Positions 7,039 to 12,466 of a stretch of DNA of 12,466 nt are shown in pieces. The position numbers and the translations under genes were made by a program. Origin of the DNA: Verrucomicrobiaceae bacterium (GTDB taxonomy: Bacteria > Verrucomicrobiota > Verrucomicrobiae > Verrucomicrobiales > Akkermansiaceae). How positions within the stretch are numbered: the first letter of the stretch is position 1; every line of letters begins with the position of its first letter. The stretch is from NCBI GenBank assembly GCA_947372405.1, contig CANBTO010000088.1, positions 1 to 12,466 on the forward strand, given 5' to 3'. The notes under the pieces are model-generated. The model worked only from the letters and a program-made list of their open reading frames with translations, did no database searches and was not told the origin of the DNA.

Positions 7039-9348
7039 TTAGAAATTGATGGTGGAGTGCCGGCCTAAATAGCCGAAGCCGTAAGATACTTTGACGGCAG
7101 CACCAGGCTGGATTTTGATGCGCCCGGTGAAGGTCATGGAATTGGCGGAATCCTCGGTGACGGTGACGCGAGCTTCCTTGCCTTCGCTGTTGGTAACCGT
7201 GACGGTGCCGGTTTCCACCTTGTTGTAATCGAAGTTGAGGGGAGCGGTTAGGCGGATGACGAGTTCGTCGCCATGCTTTGTTAGGTCGATCTTTGATTCA
7301 CTCCACGCGAGGTAGGCGAGGCTGATGTCATAAGCGGTGTTGAATTGAATCCAGCCCTCGCTCCAGCCGATGTCGCCCTTTTCGGGATGATAGGGATAGT
7401 GGCCGTCTTTCGGGCTGCCATCGATGACGAACCGTGCATTCGCGAGTTGGCCGATGCCGCCGGGCAGGAATTTGAACCATCCGTATTCGACGCCTTCGAT
7501 CTCGCGGGGGGCGTCGAACGAAAAGTGGCGGCCTACCGGATTGCGACCGAACATGTTGTCGAAGTGCGACCAAACCAGTTCGTCGAGTCGTTGTTGATCC
7601 TTGGCATCGGTGATGAATTCTCTGGCGGCGAGGATGGGAGCGGGTAGCCCGCAGACATTGCCGGGTTCGTTCCACATTTGCGGCTTCTCACCCATCGGCG
7701 TCCACTTGTCGGCGTCGTCGAGCTTGCGGAAATCCCAGAGATTGTCAGACCGGCGGATGAGCACCTTGGCCCATTCGTTGAGCTTGTTAGATAGCCCTTT
7801 CGGAGCGCGGTCCGGATATTCGCGGAGGAAATGGGCGAGGCCGGTGACGGTGATGAACTCGCTCATGCGCTGGCCCTTGGTGACGAGCGGGTCATTCCAA
7901 TCCAGGGTTTTCACCATCCACTCAGCTTGCTTGTAGGCGGCATCGAAATAGCTGTCGGCGTCTGGGCGATTCTCACGTTTGGCGACCCCATACATCAAGA
8001 GGTTGGGTTCGACGGAGAATCCGGGAGGGAGGCAGCCTTTGGTGGTGCCGGTTTTGGTTTTCAATGCAAGCAGGTTGTTTTCCGTGCTCTCGTCATAGGG
8101 GTAGTCGCGGTCTTTCTCAGGAGCAGCCCAGGTCTTGAAGGCGTAGTCGCGGACGACTTGATAGTTCTGTGCAGGAAGCCAAGGCTTCAATGTCGGCCAG
8201 GCGTAGAGGAAATAGGCGAGTTGGGACTTGAGCATCTCATGGCCGAGCTTCTGGGTGACGATGATGTCCGCTCCCCAGTGAATGAGTTTCACGATGTCCG
8301 GAGCGTTATCCTGATAGGGTTCGAGGGCTCCCCAGAGTGTCTTGTCCGCAGGGGCTTCGTATTTCACCTGATGCGGCATGCGCTCGTAGGCGGAGGGGTT
8401 TGATAGATACTGGGGAACCAGTGTGTTGAGTTCCCAGCCGAAGTGGTGATCGTCGCGCCAGCCGAAGGAACCACGGCAGTTCGAGCGGACGTTGCCGACA
8501 TGGTGACGGCTATCGATCATGAAATCGACAGCGCCCTGATAGGTGACGCGTTCCAACCAAAACGGACCGATGCGGAATGGGACTGAGACAAGGCCACCGA
8601 CTTCGACGACATATTCAGCATCGCCTGTGGGATTGAAGGATGAAAAGTCGCCTTTGTGATCCTTGAGAACGCCTTCGGCGAGAGCGGCACCGCCTTTTGC
8701 AGTTCGAACGATGAAGCGGGTGCCGTCGGGGACGGTGGGCGCGGTGAATCGTTTGGGTTTGCCGAGGTTGAAGCCGCTTTGGTTCAGATAGACCGGCACG
8801 ATTTTGGATTGCGGGGTGGCCAGCGGGTTCGCAGCGGGACCGCTTGATTTCGGCAGCGGAGGGAGGTCGCCCACCTCTGATGGCCAAATGACGATTTCCT
8901 TCACCCGTGCGGTCCCCGGCATTGAGAAAGGGAACCAGAGGCGGAGTTTGTCTGTTTCCACTTTGATCGTTTGATCGAAGGGAATGGCCAAGGCATTCGC
9001 GGTGTTGCCGTTGATCTCTGCGGATGGAATGGTAGTCCATTTTTCACCGCTCCAGAATTCGACTTTCAAGGATTCGATCGCGGCAGTCGATCCGTAGCCG
9101 GTGAAGAGGTGAATGCCTGCGAGTCTGTGTGTATCGCCGAGATCAATGGCCAGCCACGCGGGTTTGTCGGAATTTTCGCTCACCCAGCGCGAGTCGTCAC
9201 TCACTCTTCCGTCGATGGCGTTGGCTGGCGGATACTTGGGGATTTGCGAACTGGCGGTCGCGGCTTTGGGTTTGAGCGGCGTGACGGCAGGCGCGGCGTT
9301 AGCTGCAGCGGTGAACAATGCGAATGCTGTGAGGTGGATGGATTTCAT
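7039..9348 (-). CDS. Secreted F5/8C (CBM32-like) + GH9-like glycoside hydrolase
   Basis: 769 aa from ATG 9348; a start 60 nt upstream (9408) would put an odd hydrophobic run before the clear signal peptide MKSIHLTAFALFTAAANA and overlap the proposed -10, so I prefer 9348. Residues about 28-157 are an F5/8 type C carbohydrate-binding domain (ANAIDGRVSDDSRWVSE, WLAIDLGDTHRLAGIHLF, VKEIVIWP). A Pro-rich linker follows (158-183). Residues about 184-280 are a cellulase-N-type Ig-like domain (VPVYLNQSGFNLGKPKRF). Residues 285-685 are an (alpha/alpha)6 barrel: CRGSFGWRDDHHF (291-303) sits where GH9 has its catalytic Asp motif, FGRNPVGRHF (600-609) matches the GH9 G-NP segment, and GWSEGWIQFNTAYDIS (661-676) puts Glu664 at the likely general-acid position. 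A beta domain ends the protein. Role: hydrolysis of a backbone or oligosaccharide after export. Exact linkage cannot be read from sequence, and it is remote from classical cellulases. It is the first gene of the operon. Confidence 0.82.
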   Translation of the reverse strand: MKSIHLTAFALFTAAANAAPAVTPLKPKAATASSQIPKYPPANAIDGRVSDDSRWVSENSDKPAWLAIDLGDTHRLAGIHLFTGYGSTAAIESLKVEFWSGEKWTTIPSAEINGNTANALAIPFDQTIKVETDKLRLWFPFSMPGTARVKEIVIWPSEVGDLPPLPKSSGPAANPLATPQSKIVPVYLNQSGFNLGKPKRFTAPTVPDGTRFIVRTAKGGAALAEGVLKDHKGDFSSFNPTGDAEYVVEVGGLVSVPFRIGPFWLERVTYQGAVDFMIDSRHHVGNVRSNCRGSFGWRDDHHFGWELNTLVPQYLSNPSAYERMPHQVKYEAPADKTLWGALEPYQDNAPDIVKLIHWGADIIVTQKLGHEMLKSQLAYFLYAWPTLKPWLPAQNYQVVRDYAFKTWAAPEKDRDYPYDESTENNLLALKTKTGTTKGCLPPGFSVEPNLLMYGVAKRENRPDADSYFDAAYKQAEWMVKTLDWNDPLVTKGQRMSEFITVTGLAHFLREYPDRAPKGLSNKLNEWAKVLIRRSDNLWDFRKLDDADKWTPMGEKPQMWNEPGNVCGLPAPILAAREFITDAKDQQRLDELVWSHFDNMFGRNPVGRHFSFDAPREIEGVEYGWFKFLPGGIGQLANARFVIDGSPKDGHYPYHPEKGDIGWSEGWIQFNTAYDISLAYLAWSESKIDLTKHGDELVIRLTAPLNFDYNKVETGTVTVTNSEGKEARVTVTEDSANSMTFTGRIKIQPGAAVKVSYGFGYLGRHSTINF

Positions 9349-9403
9349 GAAAAACAGAAAACTGAGAGGATCGGTAGTTAAGCCCAAGAAAAAACAACTC
9401 AGG

Positions 9404-9409
9404 ATCATA
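9404..9409 (-). promoter_or_regulatory. Candidate -10 element of the hydrolase operon
   Basis: The minus strand reads TATGAT at 9409-9404, one mismatch from TATAAT, with a predicted start near 9397 and a roughly 50-nt leader to ATG 9348. No TTGACA-like -35 exists 16-18 bp upstream; that position is covered by the proximal direct repeat, as expected for an activator-dependent promoter. The call rests on sequence match only. Confidence 0.45.
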
Positions 9410-9422
9410 CTCTGCTACGCCT

Positions 9423-9455
9423 TGAAATTGCGCACACTTACTGTGAAATTACGCA
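9423..9455 (-). promoter_or_regulatory. Direct-repeat operator, two TGCGyAATTTCA sites 21 bp apart
   Basis: On the minus strand, TGCGTAATTTCA (9455-9444) is followed by TGCGCAATTTCA (9434-9423); 11 of 12 positions agree and the period is exactly 21 bp, two helical turns. Tandem direct half-sites with 21-bp spacing next to or over the -35 are the arrangement of AraC/XylS-family activator sites such as araI1/araI2. No regulator gene lies in the window, so the protein that binds is unknown. Confidence 0.55.
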
Positions 9456-9474
9456 TTTCTAGGACCGAGGACCG

Positions 9475-9492
9475 CTCGGGTGATTTCCCGAG
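9475..9492. other. Small hairpin upstream of the operon promoter
   Basis: CTCGGG (9475-9480) and CCCGAG (9487-9492) form a perfect 6-bp stem with a six-base loop TGATTT. No T-run follows on either strand, so it is not a good terminator; it may be an incidental or regulatory inverted repeat. The remaining sequence between 9493 and 9597 shows nothing I recognise. Confidence 0.35.
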
Positions 9493-9597
9493 GGCCAATG
9501 TCATAGAAGGCTCTCAGATCAACCACTAATCCGCGGTTGAGGATGAGGATCGCAAGTGCTTATTGTGGCTGCGTTTAACCTAAAAACCGAAATGAAT

Positions 9598-9737
9598 TTG
9601 AACAGGAGGAAACGGAGAGAACAGAGAATCAATCATTTGGATCCGGAAACGTGATGCCTTGGCGCAACTCCAGCAGATGAGTCAGTCAATCCCTGGAAGC
9701 CGTTCACTCTCTGTTTCCTCTGTGATCTCCTGTTCAA
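9598..9737. repeat. 140-bp inverted-repeat element with TTGAACAGGAG arms
   Basis: TTGAACAGGAG at 9598-9608 is repeated in inverse orientation at 9727-9737 (perfect 11 bp). Both arms continue inward with purine-rich sequence of the same style: GAAACGGAGAGAACAGAGA on the left and, read on the minus strand, ATCACAGAGGAAACAGAGAG on the right. About 70 bp of unrelated sequence lies between. From memory, similar AACAGAGGAAACAGAG-like intergenic repeats are scattered in Verrucomicrobia and related phyla; I cannot verify that here. It could be a MITE- or REP-like element or two inverted copies of a dispersed repeat. Confidence 0.6.
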
Positions 9738-10000
9738 CCATCTTCCTTTCCAAGTTTAAAGACGAAACCGAACGCACAACGGGTTCGCCCTGTGGGTGAA
9801 AGATGACTGGATTTCAAATTCTTGCCTGCGGGCGCAATTTCACCTGCGCCGCAGTTGAATCTAACCAGGGGGAGGTTTCCTCCCTGGCTGCTGTTTGACC
9901 CCAACCAAGCCGCCCCGTCAGCGGGCACTTGACCCACTTGCACTCCCCATCCGCTTTCCAACTGCGGATTCCAGATTGAATCGGCCTTGTTAGGCACACG
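9738..10000. other. Noncoding interval between PATR gene terminator and repeat element
   Basis: No convincing gene is seen here. A 98-codon minus-strand frame (10030-9734) begins inside the terminator stem and has no recognisable domain, so I do not call it. The stretch contains several short inverted repeats, including a stem GCGGGCGCA/TGCGCCGC (about 9829-9850, one bulge) and AGGGGGAGGTTTCCTCCCT-like symmetry near 9868-9886. It could be a dispersed repeat or a structured intergenic RNA, but no known RNA family is evident. Confidence 0.4.
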
Positions 10001-10040
10001 AGAAGAAAATCTGCGACGGTGAATTTGCACCGTCGCAGAT
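10001..10040 (-). terminator. Rho-independent terminator of the PATR repeat gene
   Basis: On the minus strand ATCTGCGACGGTG (10040-10028, read as transcribed) pairs perfectly with CACCGTCGCAGAT (10021-10009) across a six-base loop. This gives a 13-bp GC-rich stem followed by TTTCTTCT. It lies about 24 nt beyond the stop codon of the PATR gene and would insulate it from the hydrolase operon. Confidence 0.85.
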
Positions 10041-10061
10041 GAAATCCTGAGTCAGGATTTC
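10041..10061. repeat. 21-bp perfect palindrome abutting the stop codon
   Basis: GAAATCCTGA and TCAGGATTTC are exact inverted copies separated by a single base. They sit between the PATR stop codon (10064-10066) and the terminator stem, which begins at the very next base. It can form an 8-bp hairpin with a 5-nt loop, making a tandem hairpin array at the mRNA 3' end. Confidence 0.7.
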
Positions 10062-10063
10062 GA

Positions 10064-12466
10064 TTATGGAGTCTCTGCTTCGAGGCGACCGAGGAGCTTG
10101 CCGGCCGCAGCTTCGGTGGATGGGATGGTCGCTTGTAGGTCCACAAGGTTCGAGTCGCCATTGACAGTAGGAACCGTGAAGACCACTCCGCTGACGGTGG
10201 TGGCTGTGTCAGGCACTAGGGCAGAGAACCACGGATCAGCAATGCCAAGGTCGCTGCTGTGCTGGAGGTTGAGGATTGCGGTGCCGCGTCCTGCGGCTTT
10301 CAAGCAGGTGAAATTCAGAATCAGGTCGCCGCCACTTTGGGTTGCTTTGGGTAGGAGGCCTAAGGCGTTGACGTTCTTATCTGCTGCACCGAGTAGCCAT
10401 GCGAGGCCGTTTTTTACACCGTCGCCGTTAGAGTCAACATTGAAGGCGGCTCCACCGGACCAGGCTGCGTAGGGGTCGCCGTTGGCGATGCTGATGACGC
10501 CGGTGGAGGCAAAGGCAGACCTGTCCCAGACCAAGCTGCCACCCAGCGCGGGGAGGATGAGGTCGGTGGCGACGTTGAAGTTGGTCACGTCGATCGAGCC
10601 GGTGGAGTTGATCAGGTCGAACGATTGACCGGCCGCCGGGGTGAGTCCGGTGATATCGACAGTGATCGTGCCATCGAGTGCGAGGGCTCCGGAAACCGTG
10701 ATGGCATCGTAGTTGGTGCCGCGGGTGCCTGTGGCCGGGAGTTGGAGGGTGATGGATGAAGTGGAGGCCACAGTGGCGGAGGCCATGGTGATGAGGCCGC
10801 TGCCGGAACCGCCGGGAGTGACGCTGCCCGCGAGGGTGGCGGCACCGGTGCTGCCGCTGCCGGTGAGGGTGCCTGAGGCACCCACGCTGACGGTATTGGT
10901 GATGGTCTGGCCACCGGGGTTGAGCGAGCCACCGCTGACGGTGGCAGAGGAGGTGCCCAGAGCGGAGGAGTTGCCGAGGGTGAGCGTGCCCGCAGTGATG
11001 GTGGTGGTGCCCGTGTAGGTGTTCGCGCCGCTGAGGGTCTGGGTAAACGAGCCGTCCTTCACGAGGTTGATGACTCCAAGACCTCCGCCACCGAGGACGA
11101 GGGTGTTACCTTGGGATTTATCTGCCGTCGGGTTCAACGTGAGGGTTGAGGCGGTACCCGTGTTCATGTTGATGATGCTCAGCCCAGCACCCCCGTTAAC
11201 CAAGCCGTTCAAGGTCTGATCATATCCAGCGAGATCGAGCGCGGTCCCGGCACCAGCGCCCACGAAACCAGAGATGGTCAGATTCGTCGGCAAGCCATTG
11301 GTGATTCCCAGGCGGACACCTGCGTAGCTACCAAGAGTCACCAAGCCGGTGAAGACCGTCGAATTGCCACCAAAGGAGTTGCCCGCGTTCGAGAGCGTGA
11401 CGAAGTCACCCGCATTGTTGCCGACGCGGAACAGGATATTGCCCGACGCCTGTGTGATCACACCGGTGAGGGTCAACTGCGCTCCGTTCTGGGTGCCGAT
11501 GCGGGAGTTCCCGGTCACATCAATAGCGCCGGCAAAGGTGTTGTTGCCGCTGACCGACTGGATGAAACCGCGCTGGGTGTCAGTGAACACACCTCCAAGG
11601 AGCGCGGCGGTGCCGTTCCCTGACCCGTTGATCTTTTCCACCGTGGAATAATTGATTGAGCCCGAGAAACCCAGCGATCCACCCGTGCCCGATGCCGGGC
11701 CAGTGACCGTTGTCTCGTTACCCGTACCAATGGCACCGAGGGCACCGTTGGCGGTGACGAGGAGGCCGCCCGTCGTGCCGATGCTCGTGGTGCCGGTATG
11801 ACTGTTACTTGAGCTGCCGAGCGTGAGCACGCCAGCGGTGACGTTAACGCCATTCACGGCACCGGTATGGGAAAGGGCACCGTTCAAAATTTGGTTGGTA
11901 GCCGTACCACCGGAATAAGTCAGCGTTCCAGCGCCGCTGACCGTGCCGGCATAGGTTTGAGTGCCGCTGGCAAGGGAAAGGGTGAGGATCTGTGAGGCTC
12001 CGATGGACACCGCGCCGCCAGTCGCACCGCCGCCGCTAAGCGCGCCGATGGTTTCGCTGCCGACCGCTTGGAAGGTAACGCCTGCCGCATCCGCTAGAGT
12101 GACCAGACCGGTGTTGGCGATCGCGCTGCCGCCGCTGACTTGGAGGGTGCCGGCGTTGATCGTGGTGGTGCCGCTGTGAGTATTGATGCCGGTGAGGGTC
12201 AGCGTGTTGGTGCCGCTCTTGGTGAGGGAACCGGTGCCGCTGATCGCGTTGCCGGAGGTCCTTGCGTTGACGTTAAGGTTATACACCAGCGCCGCGTTGT
12301 TGACGATGTTGCTGGAGGTGGCGATCGAGCCGTCATCAATGGTCAGCGTGCCACCGCTGATGGTGGTGGTGCCGGTGTAGCTGTTGACACCGCTAAGAAC
12401 CAGATTCCCGGTGCCGGCTTTGGTCAGGCTGTAATTGTTTCCCCCATCGCTGATGGCATTCGTGAA
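10064..12466 (-). CDS. Autotransporter-associated beta-strand repeat (PATR) protein, N-terminus off window
   Basis: The frame is open from the right window edge for 800 codons to the TAA at 10064-10066; the real start lies outside. It is built of imperfect PATR repeats of the form GxLTLSGxNTYTGTTTIxxGTLxLG; clear copies include LVLSGVNSYTGTTTISGGTL near the edge, LTLTGINTHSGTTTINAGTL, and LSGANTYTGTTTITAGTL about residue 475 of the visible part. Composition is Gly/Ser/Thr/Ala-rich with almost no Cys, predicting a secreted parallel beta-helix. The C-terminal 200 residues differ: an aggregation-type beta region, then DPYAAWSGGAAFNVDSNGDGVKNGLAWLLGA, here given only as its family marker (DSNGDGVKNGLAWLLG), and an NLQHSSDLG...W segment, a tail found on many verrucomicrobial exported proteins. 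No autotransporter barrel or PEP-CTERM anchor is seen before the stop. Likely a large surface or extracellular protein of unknown ligand. It has its own terminator, so it is a separate unit from the hydrolase operon. Confidence 0.85.
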   Translation of the reverse strand, partial: FTNAISDGGNNYSLTKAGTGNLVLSGVNSYTGTTTISGGTLTIDDGSIATSSNIVNNAALVYNLNVNARTSGNAISGTGSLTKSGTNTLTLTGINTHSGTTTINAGTLQVSGGSAIANTGLVTLADAAGVTFQAVGSETIGALSGGGATGGAVSIGASQILTLSLASGTQTYAGTVSGAGTLTYSGGTATNQILNGALSHTGAVNGVNVTAGVLTLGSSSNSHTGTTSIGTTGGLLVTANGALGAIGTGNETTVTGPASGTGGSLGFSGSINYSTVEKINGSGNGTAALLGGVFTDTQRGFIQSVSGNNTFAGAIDVTGNSRIGTQNGAQLTLTGVITQASGNILFRVGNNAGDFVTLSNAGNSFGGNSTVFTGLVTLGSYAGVRLGITNGLPTNLTISGFVGAGAGTALDLAGYDQTLNGLVNGGAGLSIINMNTGTASTLTLNPTADKSQGNTLVLGGGGLGVINLVKDGSFTQTLSGANTYTGTTTITAGTLTLGNSSALGTSSATVSGGSLNPGGQTITNTVSVGASGTLTGSGSTGAATLAGSVTPGGSGSGLITMASATVASTSSITLQLPATGTRGTNYDAITVSGALALDGTITVDITGLTPAAGQSFDLINSTGSIDVTNFNVATDLILPALGGSLVWDRSAFASTGVISIANGDPYAAWSGGAAFNVDSNGDGVKNGLAWLLGAADKNVNALGLLPKATQSGGDLILNFTCLKAAGRGTAILNLQHSSDLGIADPWFSALVPDTATTVSGVVFTVPTVNGDSNLVDLQATIPSTEAAAGKLLGRLEAETP

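Noticed and set aside
9349..9408. Upstream ATG (9408) as start of the GH9-like protein
   Set aside because: It would prepend 20 hydrophobic residues before a typical signal peptide and would lie within the proposed -10 element.
9860..9998. Possible integron attC site (ATCTAAC ... GTTAGGC)
   Set aside because: The outer heptamers fit RYYYAAC and GTTRRRY but are not complementary to each other beyond TAAC/GTTA. No inner paired L boxes are seen and no integrase or cassette is nearby.
9734..10030. 98-codon minus-strand frame in the intergenic region
   Set aside because: Its start lies within the terminator stem, it has no ribosome-binding site or recognisable domain, and its end runs into the inverted-repeat element.
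10098..12380. Several plus-strand frames opposite the PATR gene (Val/Pro-rich)
   Set aside because: They are antisense translations of Gly/Thr-rich repeats, with periodic composition and no domain.

Overview
The window looks like a piece of a Verrucomicrobiota genome, most likely of the Akkermansiaceae/Luteolibacter/Verrucomicrobium type. This is inferred from three things. There is a long autotransporter-associated beta-strand repeat (PATR) protein. Secreted glycoside hydrolases are packed head to tail. Shine-Dalgarno sequences are absent or weak before most starts. Every gene I can support lies on the minus strand, so it is read from high to low coordinates.

Layout in the direction of transcription. 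(1) 12466-10064: C-terminal 800 residues of a Ser/Thr/Gly-rich PATR repeat protein, followed by a 21-bp palindrome and a strong intrinsic terminator (10061-10001). (2) 10000-9349: noncoding stretch with a 140-bp inverted-repeat element (9598-9737), a small hairpin, and a candidate activator-dependent promoter: two 12-bp direct repeats exactly 21 bp apart, the nearer one covering the expected -35 position, then TATGAT. (3) 9348 to beyond 1: a compact carbohydrate-degradation operon of exported proteins. It holds an F5/8C + GH9-like enzyme, the N-terminal stub of a GH43/GH117-like propeller protein fused out of frame to the C-terminal half of a GH29 fucosidase, an intact GH95-type enzyme, a broken GH78 rhamnosidase, a 49-codon ORF, and an FGE-sulfatase (SUMF1) domain protein whose N-terminus looks borrowed from a right-handed beta-helix protein. 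That last gene runs off the left edge.

The enzyme set (GH95 and GH29 for fucose/galactose-type residues, GH78 for rhamnose, GH9-like for a backbone) suggests breakdown of a fucose- and rhamnose-containing polysaccharide such as a pectic or algal/exopolymer glycan. This is family-level inference. The most unusual thing is decay or rearrangement in one operon: three protein-level junctions (about 1168, 3395-3425 and 6596-6612) and two in-frame TAA codons inside an otherwise collinear GH78 gene, while the GH9-like and GH95 genes between them look complete. Real recombination or gene decay is the simplest reading. Contig misassembly or consensus error is the main alternative. I found no RNA genes, CRISPR, transposase, or clearly new defence-type system.
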